The notes beneath the pieces were generated by a model that worked only from the letters and a program-made list of their open reading frames with translations, did no database searches and was not told the DNA's origin. Below are positions 8,220 through 16,793 of a stretch of DNA of 19,591 nucleotides, piece by piece; position 1 is the first letter of the stretch, and every line of letters starts with the position of its first letter. Source of the stretch: DATAEU01 sp046724395 (lineage in GTDB: Bacteria; Actinomycetota; UBA4738; HRBIN12); the NCBI GenBank assembly GCA_046724395.1, contig JBKOWM010000168.1, positions 1-19,591 on the forward strand, read 5' to 3'. Both the position numbers and the translations under genes were made by a program.

Positions 8220-9194
8220 TCATTTGACCGTAACCGATCCACTCATCGTCGGGTGGACGTCGCAGTGGAAGTAATACGACCCGGAATCCAGGGGCGGGAT
8301 GTCGTAGGTGGTCGTCGCCGGGCCAGTGACGATGTCGCCCCGAAAGAGCGGGTTCGACAGGTCGGATGAGCTCGGGTAGATCGCGACGTTGTGCGGCGTT
8401 CCCGCGTCCTCGTTCTTGAACTGCAGCGCGCTCGGCGTCCCCGCGGGGATCGTGAGCGTCGACGTGTCGAAGGCGATGCCCGAGGCCGTGATGGTGCCCG
8501 GCTCGACGGTCGCGCCGCCGGCCGCCCCGCCACCCGTCTCGCCGCCACCGGCTCCCCCAGGGGCGGCTCCCCCACCGGCCTGTCCCCCGCCCTCCGTGAC
8601 GACGACCGAGCCGTTCATGGTCGGATGAACGTCGCAATGGAAGTAATACGTCCCCGGCGGAAGGCCCGGAACGCTGTAATCGACGGTGTCCGGCCCGGTG
8701 ACGAGGTCCCCCTTGAACAGAAGTTTCTGCATCGTGTCGTCCTCATAGATCGCGATGTTGTGCTGCACGCCGGCGTCCTTGTTCTCGAACCGAATCGTCG
8801 CCTGCTGGCCGGCCGGCAGCTCGATCTTCGAGGTGTCGAACTGGATGTTCGAGGCCGAGATCGTGACCGCCGGCGCGGCACCGTGCGGGGCGCCGCCGGT
8901 CTCCGAGGACGGAGTCACCGCGATCAGCGCCACGCCGCCGGCGAGCATCGCTATTCCCGCGACCGCCCCCGCCATGGCGGCAAGGCTCGAGGCCCGGACG
9001 ACCGGGCGCGCCGCCGTGACCCCCGCCACGAGGAGGATCGCGACCGCGACGGTCAGCGCCGTCGCCGTCGCCGAGATGTGCCCGAGCGAGAGCAGGATCC
9101 GGGAAAAGCCCACCAACACGCCCGCGAGCAGCGCGAGGAGACCGATCGGAAGGACGATCGGCAAGATCGCGCGGTCGCGGGTCCGATCCCTCAT
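8220..9194 (-). CDS. Membrane-anchored protein with two tandem cupredoxin domains
   Basis: The 324-residue protein has three hydrophobic segments (about 10-30, 43-62, 70-93) followed by two homologous blue-copper domains. Domain 1 (about 108-200) has ligands His145, Cys187, His190 and Met193; domain 2 (about 233-324) has His268, Cys311, His314 and Met317. Both share the box YYFHCDVHPTM. A Gly/Ala-rich linker (201-230) separates them. The His-Cys-His-Met set implies type 1 copper; it lacks the CxxxC of CuA sites. ATG 9194-9192 overlaps the ctaG stop as ATGA. A role in electron delivery to the oxidase or in copper supply on the outer face is suggested by the operon, but is not demonstrated. The internal repeat indicates domain duplication. 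Confidence 0.85.
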   Translation of the reverse strand: MRDRTRDRAILPIVLPIGLLALLAGVLVGFSRILLSLGHISATATALTVAVAILLVAGVTAARPVVRASSLAAMAGAVAGIAMLAGGVALIAVTPSSETGGAPHGAAPAVTISASNIQFDTSKIELPAGQQATIRFENKDAGVQHNIAIYEDDTMQKLLFKGDLVTGPDTVDYSVPGLPPGTYYFHCDVHPTMNGSVVVTEGGGQAGGGAAPGGAGGGETGGGAAGGATVEPGTITASGIAFDTSTLTIPAGTPSALQFKNEDAGTPHNVAIYPSSSDLSNPLFRGDIVTGPATTTYDIPPLDSGSYYFHCDVHPTMSGSVTVK

Positions 9195-10036
9195 CGCTTG
9201 GCAAGCTCCGTCCGCATCTCTCGCTCGACGCCGTGCCATTTCAGGGCGTCCCAGCCCTCGCGCTCCTCGCGCGCATGCCACTTGAAGAACACGGCCGCGA
9301 TGAACGCCCAGAGGATCGCCCCACCCACGAGCTTCATCGTCAGTCCCGCAATGAGTTGGTCCGTGTGCGCGGAGATCCCCCAGATCCTCGGGAAGCGTGC
9401 ATACGGCCGATACAGGATCGATTCCCCGAACGTCAGGAACGAGGCCGGGATGGTCGGTGCGAGTGACTGAAGGAACAGATACAGCAGCTGAGCGGGGGGC
9501 GAGATCGGCGGGAGCTCGGGCAGCGGCGACAGGACGGGCCACCACATCACGAACGAGGACGCGAACAGCAGCACGTGCAGCGCGAAGTGGTCGGCCTCCG
9601 AACGAACCGACGCGTCGACGACGGCCGGCCAGTGTGTGAACAACAGGACGGCGTTGAACAGGATGAGGGCCACGAGCGGCCGGGTGAGGAATCGGAAGAC
9701 GACGAACACCGGCCGTGGCCGAAGCAGCATCCGCAGCATCCACGGCGGCATCCCGGCGACGATCAACGGGGCAGCCACCATCGAGAAGAGCAGGTGCTGC
9801 ACCATGTGCATCGAGTAGAGGTACCGCTCGGCCAGGTCGTGCAGGGGCCAGTCGGCGCCGAGCCAAAGCACAGCCATCCCTGCGGAGAAGAACGAGGCCT
9901 TCCGCCGCCACGACGGATCCTCGATCGGCGATCGCCGGTGATGTCGCGTGACCGCGAACACGTACGCGGCCCATAGACCCCCGAGGTTGAGCCAGACGGT
10001 GAGATGCGCGTGCCAGGGCGGGAGTCGCACGATCAC
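9191..10036 (-). CDS. ctaG: Cytochrome c oxidase assembly protein CtaG (caa3-type)
   Basis: This 281-residue multi-pass membrane protein belongs to the caa3_CtaG family, needed for active caa3 oxidase in Bacillus and thought to act in copper insertion. Recognisable parts are WHAHLTVWLNLGGLWAAYVF near the N-terminus, the conserved YLYSMHMVQHLLFSMVAAPL (72-91) with two helix histidines, LALHVLLFASSFVMWWPV-like sequence in the middle, and ISAHTDQLIAGLTMKLVGG late. About seven membrane helices are visible. It is unrelated to the Cox11-type CtaG of proteobacteria. GTG 10036-10034 overlaps the ctaF stop as GTGA; its own stop overlaps the cupredoxin ATG. The C-terminal tail is charged and cytoplasmic. 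Confidence 0.92.
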   Translation of the reverse strand: MIVRLPPWHAHLTVWLNLGGLWAAYVFAVTRHHRRSPIEDPSWRRKASFFSAGMAVLWLGADWPLHDLAERYLYSMHMVQHLLFSMVAAPLIVAGMPPWMLRMLLRPRPVFVVFRFLTRPLVALILFNAVLLFTHWPAVVDASVRSEADHFALHVLLFASSFVMWWPVLSPLPELPPISPPAQLLYLFLQSLAPTIPASFLTFGESILYRPYARFPRIWGISAHTDQLIAGLTMKLVGGAILWAFIAAVFFKWHAREEREGWDALKWHGVEREMRTELAKR

Positions 10037-10374
10037 CCCGAGAACGACTGGAAGGTGAGCAGGACGACGATGTACAGCGTCACAGCCCCGGCGAGGCCGA
10101 GGACGAAGAACCGCGCATAGGTGCGGCTGTCGAATCGCAGGTGCATGAACCAGAGCACGACGAGGGTGAACTTGAGCGCTGCGAACCCGAACAGGAGCGG
10201 GATCAGCAGGCCGCGCGCGAGCTCCATGTAGTAGACGGCCACCTCGGCGGCCGTGACGAGGGCCAGGATGACGGCGATCCGGATGTACTCCCTCGGGCTG
10301 GGGTGCCGCACGGTCCGGCCGCGACGACGAGTTGGAGATCCCTCCGTCTGCGTCAGCCGCGTCGATCCCTGCAC
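10033..10374 (-). CDS. ctaF: Cytochrome c oxidase subunit IV (prokaryotic COX4 type)
   Basis: This small 113-residue membrane subunit of the caa3 oxidase has a basic N-terminus and three helices (about 31-50, 54-77 and 84-108). The family signature is ALKFTLVVLWFMHLRFDSRT (65-84). The start GTG at 10374 has only a weak upstream AGGG; a later GTG inside the basic region is possible, so the N-terminus is uncertain. It follows ctaE by 10 bases and overlaps ctaG by GTGA. The position after subunit III is the standard order for caa3 operons. Confidence 0.88.
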   Translation of the reverse strand: MQGSTRLTQTEGSPTRRRGRTVRHPSPREYIRIAVILALVTAAEVAVYYMELARGLLIPLLFGFAALKFTLVVLWFMHLRFDSRTYARFFVLGLAGAVTLYIVVLLTFQSFSG

Positions 10375-10384
10375 GTCTGCCGCC

Positions 10385-11008
10385 CTACTTCCCGGTGGGA
10401 ATGAGGTAGACGATCGTGAAGATGACGATCCAGACGATGTCGACGAAGTGCCAGTACAGCCCGACGAGCTCCACGGTCATCGAGTTCTGCTGCGTGACCT
10501 TGCCCGTGAACGACATGACGAGAAGCGACAGCAGCATGATGATGCCGATGGCGACGTGCGTCCCGTGGAATCCCGTCAGGACGTAGAACGTTGTCGAGAA
10601 CAGGTTCGTCGTGAGCCAGAGCCCCTCCCGGGTGAACGAGGTGAACTCGTAGACCTGGCCGCCGACGAACGTCGCGCCGAGCAGCGCCGTGGCAAGCAAC
10701 CAGATTCGCATCCGGGCGGGATCGCCGCGCTGGATGGCCGCGAGGGCGAGCACCATGGTTAGCGAGCTGGCCAGCAGCACGAAGGAGCTCACGGACGTGT
10801 ACGGAATGTCGTAGATCTCGTTCGGATACGGGCCGGTGACGCTCGAGCCTCGGTACAGCACGTACGTGGTGATGAGCGCGCCGAACAACAGGCAGTCGGA
10901 CGCGAGGAAGATCCACATCGCGAGCTTCGAGTGGGGCAACCCGGTACTGGTGGCCTCGTGCTCGCTCTCGACGATGTGGACGGACAGCCGCTCCGACGAC
11001 GACGACAT
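10385..11008 (-). CDS. ctaE: Cytochrome c oxidase subunit III
   Basis: Subunit III of the aa3/caa3 oxidase: 207 residues with five membrane helices, the short bacterial form lacking the first two helices of the mitochondrial protein. Typical motifs are PHSKLAMWIFLASDCLLFGA (25-44), TNLFSTTFYVLTGFHGTHVA and VELVGLYWHFVDIVWIVIF near the end. ATG 11008-11006 is chosen because GGAG lies five bases upstream, overlapping the ctaD stop; the frame is open further back but lies inside ctaD. It starts 2 bases after ctaD ends, so it is co-transcribed and probably coupled. Confidence 0.96.
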   Translation of the reverse strand: MSSSSERLSVHIVESEHEATSTGLPHSKLAMWIFLASDCLLFGALITTYVLYRGSSVTGPYPNEIYDIPYTSVSSFVLLASSLTMVLALAAIQRGDPARMRIWLLATALLGATFVGGQVYEFTSFTREGLWLTTNLFSTTFYVLTGFHGTHVAIGIIMLLSLLVMSFTGKVTQQNSMTVELVGLYWHFVDIVWIVIFTIVYLIPTGK

Positions 11009-11010
11009 CG

Positions 11011-12918
11011 CTACTCCGCGGGGGGCTCCAGAGCCCATCCGAAGATGCCGATGAGGACGATCACGGTGCCGATGGGGGCGACGATCGCGGTCGCACCGAA
11101 CACGAGGCCGTATCCCATCACGGGGAATCCGATCGCCGACACGAACGGCCAGTACGACGGCGACGGCATGTGGATGCCGCCGGCCTGGCCCACCTCGCGT
11201 TCGCCGGTGGAGGCGTGGACCCCACCGGAGCCCCCGGCCGGCACGGGAACGACGCGCCCGCCCTCGGCCTCCGCGTACTTGCGATGCCACAGCTCGTCGA
11301 TGGAGGCCACCGTCGGGATCTCGTCGAAGTTGTGCGCCGGCGGCGGCGACGTCGTCGCCCATTCGAGCGTCCGCGCGTCCCACGGATCGGCACCGGCGTC
11401 CCGCTCTCTGCGGAAGCTCGAGACCGCGTTCACGACGAAGATCAGGACCGAAAACGCGATCAGGAACGCGCCGATCGTCTCAACGAGGTTCCAGAACCCG
11501 AGCCCGAGCGACGCTGGGTACGTCTGGATTCGCCGGGGCATCCCCTGCAGTCCGAGGATGTGCATCGGCCCGAACGTGAGGTTGGCCCCAACAACCATGA
11601 TCCAGAAATGCACCTTGCCAAGACGCTCGTCGAGCATCCGGCCGAACACCTTCGGCCACCAGTAGTAGATCCCGGCGAAGAGCCCGAAGATCGCCCCGGC
11701 GAACAGCACGTAGTGGAAATGCGCCACGATGTAGTACGTATCCGTCTGCTGGTAGTCGGCCGGCACCAAGGCGTGCGTCACGCCCGACAGCCCGCCGATG
11801 ACGAACTGACCGATGAAGGCCACGGCGAACAGCATCGGCGTCGCGAACCGGATGTCGCCCCTCCACATCGTCCCGAGCCAGTTGAAGATCTTCACGCCGG
11901 TTGGGACGGCGATGATCATCGTCGAGATCCCGAACGCCGTGTTGGCGACCGGGCCGAGGCCCGTGGCGAACATATGGTGCGCCCAGACGCCGAAGCCGAT
12001 GAAGCCGATCGCGATCCCGCTGAAGACCACGAACTGGTAGCCGAACAACGGCTTGCGCGCGAACACCGGCAGCACCTCGGAGACGATCCCCATCGCCGGC
12101 AGGATCAGGACGTACACCTCGGGGTGCCCGAACAGCCAAAACAGGTGCTGCCACAGGACAGGATCACCGCCCGCCCCCGGATCGAAGAAGTGGGTCCCCC
12201 ATCTGCCGTCGAAATACGCCTCGACCAGACCGACTGTGATGATCGGCAGCGAGAACACCAGCAGGAACTGGACGACCAGCTGCATCCAGACAAACACCGG
12301 CAGTCGGAACATGGTGAGGCCGGGGGCGCGCATGTTGATGACGGTGACGGAAAGGTTGACGGCCGAGACGGTCGACGCGATGCCGGTGATGATCAGGCCG
12401 ACCGAATAGAAGATCATGTTGTGGGCGCCGGTTGCTCCCTCGTAGGCCGCAAGCGGCTGATACCCGAACCAGCCACCGTTCGGCGCGCCGCCGAGGAAGA
12501 AGCTCGAGTACAAGAACAGGCCTCCGAACAGGAAGATCCAGTAGCTGTAGGCGTTCAGCCGCGGGAACGCGACGTCGCGGGCGCCGATCATCAGCGGGAT
12601 GAGGTAGTTCGCGAACGCCGCAGAGAGCGGCATCACGACGAGGAAGATCATCGTTATCCCGTGCATGGAGAAGAACTGGTTGTACAGGTTGGCATTCAGC
12701 ACGTGGCCGTCCGGCTGCGCAAGCTGGAGGCGGATGAACAGCGCCTCGGTGCCGCCGATGAGGAAGAACCCGAACGCCGTGACGCCGTAGAGGATCCCGA
12801 TCCGCTTGTGGTCCACGGTCGTGATCCAGCTCCAGAACCCCGAGTGCGCCGCCGGACGCCGCAGGAGCCATCCCGGCCGGGCCGCGGGGACGCTCACGTG
12901 TTCCACGTCGACTCCCAC
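11011..12918 (-). CDS. ctaD: Cytochrome c oxidase subunit I (A1-type heme-copper oxidase)
   Basis: This is the catalytic subunit that reduces O2 at the heme a3-CuB site and pumps protons. In 635 residues one sees heme a ligands His86 and His402, heme a3 ligand His400 (AHFHYVL), CuB ligands His265, His314 and His315, and Tyr269 for the His-Tyr cross-link. Glu267 in GHPEVY marks an A1-type D-channel, with Asp115 at its entry, and Lys343 (PTGVKIFNW) the K-channel. Beyond helix 12 there is a long polar stretch and two more hydrophobic segments at about 578-630, a C-terminal extension. GTG 12918 is one base after the ctaC stop; GTG 12906 has the better ribosome binding site (GGGAG, 5-base spacing) and may be the true start. 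Confidence 0.97.
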   Translation of the reverse strand: MGVDVEHVSVPAARPGWLLRRPAAHSGFWSWITTVDHKRIGILYGVTAFGFFLIGGTEALFIRLQLAQPDGHVLNANLYNQFFSMHGITMIFLVVMPLSAAFANYLIPLMIGARDVAFPRLNAYSYWIFLFGGLFLYSSFFLGGAPNGGWFGYQPLAAYEGATGAHNMIFYSVGLIITGIASTVSAVNLSVTVINMRAPGLTMFRLPVFVWMQLVVQFLLVFSLPIITVGLVEAYFDGRWGTHFFDPGAGGDPVLWQHLFWLFGHPEVYVLILPAMGIVSEVLPVFARKPLFGYQFVVFSGIAIGFIGFGVWAHHMFATGLGPVANTAFGISTMIIAVPTGVKIFNWLGTMWRGDIRFATPMLFAVAFIGQFVIGGLSGVTHALVPADYQQTDTYYIVAHFHYVLFAGAIFGLFAGIYYWWPKVFGRMLDERLGKVHFWIMVVGANLTFGPMHILGLQGMPRRIQTYPASLGLGFWNLVETIGAFLIAFSVLIFVVNAVSSFRRERDAGADPWDARTLEWATTSPPPAHNFDEIPTVASIDELWHRKYAEAEGGRVVPVPAGGSGGVHASTGEREVGQAGGIHMPSPSYWPFVSAIGFPVMGYGLVFGATAIVAPIGTVIVLIGIFGWALEPPAE

Positions 12919-12919
12919 G

Positions 12920-14032
12920 TCAGTTCAGCGTCTCCAGGTAAGTGACGACGGCGCGCACCTGGTCGGGCGAGAGCCCGAGGTCCTTGATGCCCGAGGGCAT
13001 CAGCGAGCCCGGCTTTCGGGCAGGCGCATCGGCGACCCATTTCAGCAGGTTGTCCGTGTTGATCTCATAGATGCAGCCCGCGAAACAGTCTCGGCTCATG
13101 AGGTGCGTGAGGTTCGGCCCCTCGATCGCACCCGGTACCTCGTTGCCCTGGGCGTCCTTCAGGCCGGTGATCGTATGGCACCTCGTGCACGTCTGCGCGA
13201 AGATCGTCGCGCCCTGCGCCGCCAGACCGCTCGGCTGGACCGCTTCGGCCTGCTGATCCCGTACCCACTGGTCGAAGTCCGACTGCGTCTGGGCCACGAC
13301 CTTGAACCGCATGTAGGCGTGCGATAGACCGCAGAACTCCGCGCATTGCCCCGAGTAGACGCCCGGATGGTCAGCCTGAAGAACGAGCTTGTTCGCACGC
13401 GCCGGCACGACGTCTTGCTTGCCCGCGAGCTCCGGCACCCAGAACGAGTGAATCACGGCGCCGCCGAGCGTCGAGGGGATGGGCAGGTCCGACTGACACT
13501 CGTTCGGCGCCGGGCCCTGGTACCCCGACCCGGCCGAGCAGAGCGTGACGACGACCGGTGTGTTGACCGGAATGTGCATCACGTTGGCCGTGTCGACCTT
13601 CTGATCGGGATACCGGAACTCCCACCACCACTGGTGCCCGAGCACGTCGACGTTCAGCACGCCGGCTCCTCTTGGCGTCGAAGCGAGCTCCCAGATCGTC
13701 GCGACGGTCGGAACGGCGACGCCGGCGAGGATGACAGCCGGAATGATCGTCCAGGCGACCTCGAGCCGAGTGTTCCCGTGGATCTGCGGGGGAACGCCGG
13801 CCGAGCGGCCCTTCCGCTGACGGTAGCGAAGCGACAACCAGATGAGGGCGCCCTCGACGAGGATGAAGACCGGGACGACCGCGAACCAGAAGACGGGCTC
13901 GAAGAGCCGGTCGATCTTCTCCGCGTACGGGCCTGCGGGCTTCAGCGAGTCCTGGGGTGTGTTGGGCGCGCACGCCACCGCGACGACCGCCAGGGCCAGA
14001 GCGCCGAGGACCGGTCGTGTGATCTTCCGCAC
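12920..14032 (-). CDS. ctaC: Cytochrome c oxidase subunit II with C-terminal cytochrome c domain (caa3 type)
   Basis: This 370-residue lipoprotein takes electrons from the cytochrome b complex to heme a. It has a signal peptide with lipobox AVAC (Cys21), two helices (about 46-68 and 95-116), the electron-entry aromatic motif GHQWWWEFRYP (132-142), and CuA ligands His195, Cys230, Glu232, Cys234, His238 and Met241. A fused cytochrome c domain carries Cys282-x2-Cys285-His286 and Met345 as the likely sixth ligand. An insertion of roughly 25 residues before His195 contains Cys165 and Cys179, and Cys316/Cys320 form another extra pair. GTG 14032-14030 is supported by GGGAG eight bases upstream and by the signal peptide; the longer open frame upstream is antisense-like noise. 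The subunit order ctaC-D-E-F is canonical. Confidence 0.95.
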   Translation of the reverse strand: MRKITRPVLGALALAVVAVACAPNTPQDSLKPAGPYAEKIDRLFEPVFWFAVVPVFILVEGALIWLSLRYRQRKGRSAGVPPQIHGNTRLEVAWTIIPAVILAGVAVPTVATIWELASTPRGAGVLNVDVLGHQWWWEFRYPDQKVDTANVMHIPVNTPVVVTLCSAGSGYQGPAPNECQSDLPIPSTLGGAVIHSFWVPELAGKQDVVPARANKLVLQADHPGVYSGQCAEFCGLSHAYMRFKVVAQTQSDFDQWVRDQQAEAVQPSGLAAQGATIFAQTCTRCHTITGLKDAQGNEVPGAIEGPNLTHLMSRDCFAGCIYEINTDNLLKWVADAPARKPGSLMPSGIKDLGLSPDQVRAVVTYLETLN

Positions 14033-14062
14033 GCTCCTAGCTCCCGTGTTCCGGCTCTCGCG

Positions 14063-14084
14063 GCGGCCGAACCGCGGCCGAACC
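14063..14084 (-). repeat. Two tandem 11-bp repeats in the ctaC leader
   Basis: The plus strand reads GCGGCCGAACC twice without a gap. It lies in the 125-base gap between ccsA and ctaC, 31-52 bases upstream of the ctaC start. A TAnnnT-type -10 candidate (TACAGT, minus strand, 14115-14110) lies upstream, without a clear -35. Whether ctaC has its own promoter here is open; the repeat may be chance in GC-rich DNA. Confidence 0.5.
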
Positions 14085-14157
14085 GCGCTCGGACGCGAAA
14101 ACGGCGCGAACTGTATCACCTTGGAATACGTCTTCCCGAGCCCGAATCGACGCACGA

Positions 14158-15105
14158 TCAGACGCCGGCGTACGAGTGCAGACCGACGATCCACAGGTTG
14201 ACGGCGTAGTACGTCACGAGGAGCGACGCGAAGCCGACGAGCGCGATGACGGCCGCTCGCCGACCCTTCCACCCCGATGTGGCGCGGGCGTGCAGGTAGC
14301 CGGCGAAGATCACCCACGTGATGAACGACCAGGTCTCTTTCGGGTCCCAGCCCCAGTAGCGGCCCCACGCCTGCTCCGCCCAGATCGCGCCGGCGATCAC
14401 GGCGAACGTCCAGATGGGAAAGGCGAACGCGATCGTCCGGTAGGCGATTCGATCCAGCACGTCGGCCGACGGCAGGACGGCGCGTCGCCTCGGCGCCGAC
14501 ACCGCGGCCGGCTCGTCTGCGCCCGGCTCGAAGTACGGGGCGACCTCGTCCTCGAGCTCGGCCGAGCCTCCCATGATCGGCGCGAGCCGCGACGCGGCGC
14601 GGCGTTCCGCGCGCTCCTTCATCAGATACAGAAGCGTGATCACGCAGCCGAGCGCGAACAGCGATGAGCCGGTGATGGCCGCGACGACGTGGATCTTGAT
14701 CCAGTACGAGTTCAGGGCCGGTACGAGCGGCGCCGGCCCGACGTACAGGAACGCGACGGCGACGGCCATCGTGAGGATGGCGAACGTCAGCGGAAAGCCG
14801 CCGAGCGTCCTGATCCTGTACAGGCCCTCGACGACCACGAGATAGCCGAGCACGACGAGGAGCGACAACAGCGAGGAGTACTCGTACATGTTTCCCCAGG
14901 GGACGCGATCCGCCGCGATGCCGCGGGCCAGGATCGACACACCGTGAGCAGCGACGCCGACGCTCGCTGCGGCGACGCCGAGTGCCCACGCGGGACTCCG
15001 CCGGAACGCGAGATGGAAAAAGTACGCGACGGCCGCGACGATGTATGCGCCGAGGGCGACGTTGAACGCGTCCGTCGAGATCCTCGCCCAGCCGGTGTCG
15101 ATCAC
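14158..15105 (-). CDS. ccsA: System II cytochrome c heme lyase component CcsA (ResC/CcsB-type)
   Basis: CcsA, with ResB/Ccs1, carries heme across the membrane and attaches it to apocytochrome c. The 315-residue protein has about eight helices and the tryptophan-rich WWD domain WGRYWGWDPKETW (247-259). Histidines expected as heme ligands are visible: His54, His139, His272 and His310. VPWGNMYEYSSLL (68-80) is another family block. A hydrophilic loop at about 162-212 is longer than in many homologues. The GTG start at 15105-15103 overlaps the resB stop as GTGA. The gene is followed by ctaC after 125 bases, linking cytochrome c maturation to an oxidase that itself contains heme c. Confidence 0.94.
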   Translation of the reverse strand: MIDTGWARISTDAFNVALGAYIVAAVAYFFHLAFRRSPAWALGVAAASVGVAAHGVSILARGIAADRVPWGNMYEYSSLLSLLVVLGYLVVVEGLYRIRTLGGFPLTFAILTMAVAVAFLYVGPAPLVPALNSYWIKIHVVAAITGSSLFALGCVITLLYLMKERAERRAASRLAPIMGGSAELEDEVAPYFEPGADEPAAVSAPRRRAVLPSADVLDRIAYRTIAFAFPIWTFAVIAGAIWAEQAWGRYWGWDPKETWSFITWVIFAGYLHARATSGWKGRRAAVIALVGFASLLVTYYAVNLWIVGLHSYAGV

Positions 15106-16751
15106 GTCCGCACCCTATCCTCGTCCATCGATCGGTCCGTGGCCCGGCGATCGTCCACCCGCACCCGCGGATCAGAGGACCGATGCGGCCCCGGCGGCGC
15201 GACCGCGTCGACCAGCCGCGCGAACTCCTCCTCGAACTGGGGGCGCCGCTGGAGAGCGAACCCGCCGATCTTGATCAGGCTGCCGGCGTCGGTGCCGGGC
15301 GCCGGCTCGGCGGTGACCCAGACCTTTCGGCGGGACGTGTAGAGCGCGGGCAGCAACCCCACGAGGATCAGGATAGCGGCGGCCAACAGGATGCCGAGAC
15401 CTCGGTCGCGCTTGATCTCCAGCACTGTGTAGCGCCTGAGATCGCGAAAGCTCATCGTCAGCCCGTCGCCGAGCGTTACCGTCCGGCCGGCGCCGAGCGC
15501 CCCCCGATCGAACATTCGCATCCCCGAGGTGTCGATCCGGTCGCTCGGCAGGGCGAGGTCTTCGCGCAGGTCTCCACGATAGGCCGTGTAGGTGAGCACC
15601 GGCGAGAACTCGCCGAGCATCGGCATCGGCTCGCCAGTAGAAAGCAACGCGTTCAGGCCGCGCACGTCCGGCCACAGCTGCAGCCGCACTCCCACCTGCG
15701 GTCGCAGCGTGGGCAGCTTCACGACGCAGTTCCACGGGAGCTGGAGGGGACTCACGCCCTCTGGCGGCGGATCCTGCGCGCAGACGGTCGGCCCCGACAC
15801 CAGCGGCTCTCCTTCGTCCTCGACGCGAATCACCGGCGCCCATCCGAAGCCGAACTGGTAGATCTTGACGCCGTCGAGCTCCGCGGGGTGGTTGACGCGG
15901 ATGTCGGCCCGGCCGGCGGGCGTGCCGTCCGCGTGGAACAGCTCGGCGGTCGTCACGAAGTCCTTCGGGATGCCGGAGGGGATCCGGTACGTCGCGGAGA
16001 AGTGGTCGACCCTGATGCGAATCCCGCTGTGATCCTCCCCGAAGAACCGACCCTCGTGGATCTGTCCGTCGTAACTCGCGTGGGCCTCGGTCCAGGTCTG
16101 CCCCTCGACGATCACGGCTCGGCCCGTGAAGCCGGTCCCTCGGCCCCACACGACGCCGATGAGGATCAGGAGGAAGGACCAGTGGAAGAGCAGGCTTCCG
16201 GCCTCACGCGCGAGACCCTTGTCGGCCGCCAGCCACGCGGCGGCTCCCCGCGTTGGAGCGGATGCGCTCGCACCGTCTCCGTTCGGCGAGGACCGGATAC
16301 GGAAGAATCGACGACGCAGGACGCGCCCGGCGTTGGCGATCGCGCGCTCGGGCGGCACCGCCACCGTGCGAACGGCAAAGTGACGCATGGTCTCGAGCTC
16401 CCGCGTGGGCTGCGGGCGTGACCGAAGGCTTCGGATCATGCCCCGCGTACGTGGGACGAGACACGCAACGAGCGAGACGAGCAACAGGGTGTAGATGAGC
16501 GTGAACCACCACGATCCGAAGACGTCGAAGAGCCCGATGCGGTCGTAGATCGCCGCCCGGAGCGGGTGATCTCGAAACGTCGCGGCGATGCGCGCGTCCG
16601 CCGTGCCGACCTGCGGCACCAGCGAGCCCGCGACGGAGGCGAGCGCGAGGATGAGGAGCAGTCCGAGCGCCGTGCGCATCGATCGCAGCGAGCGCCACAC
16701 CAGCGCGACGGACTGGTGCAGGGTCGGTCGAGGGGCCGCGGCCACGGACAT
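15102..16751 (-). CDS. resB: Cytochrome c biogenesis protein ResB (Ccs1)
   Basis: ResB is the partner of CcsA in System II. The 549-residue protein has membrane helices near 27-45, 80-100, 184-203 and 455-475, with a large extracytoplasmic domain (about 205-450) between the third and fourth, the usual ResB topology. Typical pieces are SMRTALGLLLILALASVAGS at the start, SLLFHWSFLLILIGVVWGRG at helix three, and GVKIYQFGFGWAP in the outer domain. The outer domain contains Cys pairs (VCAQDPP and NCVVKL) that could form a disulfide. ATG 16751-16749 is the first start after an intergenic gap of 42 bases from ccdA. The C-terminal tail is long and charged. Confidence 0.93.
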   Translation of the reverse strand: MSVAAAPRPTLHQSVALVWRSLRSMRTALGLLLILALASVAGSLVPQVGTADARIAATFRDHPLRAAIYDRIGLFDVFGSWWFTLIYTLLLVSLVACLVPRTRGMIRSLRSRPQPTRELETMRHFAVRTVAVPPERAIANAGRVLRRRFFRIRSSPNGDGASASAPTRGAAAWLAADKGLAREAGSLLFHWSFLLILIGVVWGRGTGFTGRAVIVEGQTWTEAHASYDGQIHEGRFFGEDHSGIRIRVDHFSATYRIPSGIPKDFVTTAELFHADGTPAGRADIRVNHPAELDGVKIYQFGFGWAPVIRVEDEGEPLVSGPTVCAQDPPPEGVSPLQLPWNCVVKLPTLRPQVGVRLQLWPDVRGLNALLSTGEPMPMLGEFSPVLTYTAYRGDLREDLALPSDRIDTSGMRMFDRGALGAGRTVTLGDGLTMSFRDLRRYTVLEIKRDRGLGILLAAAILILVGLLPALYTSRRKVWVTAEPAPGTDAGSLIKIGGFALQRRPQFEEEFARLVDAVAPPGPHRSSDPRVRVDDRRATDRSMDEDRVRT

Positions 16752-16793
16752 CCGGTTCGCGCATCGTAGCCGACCTGTCGTCGAATCGGGCCG

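Noticed and set aside
9195..9974. N-terminal extension of the cupredoxin frame
   Set aside because: It overlaps ctaG in a shifted frame, has no domain features, and the ATG overlapping the ctaG stop is the coherent start.
11170..12945. Long plus-strand open frame opposite ctaD
   Set aside because: Its translation is rich in Arg, Asp, Glu and His with no hydrophobic pattern or family motif, while the minus strand encodes a textbook oxidase subunit I. It is an antisense by-product of GC-rich codon use.
14033..14989. N-terminal extension of the ctaC frame
   Set aside because: The extension lies over ccsA in another frame and is Arg-rich; the lipoprotein signal peptide beginning at 14032 marks the true start.
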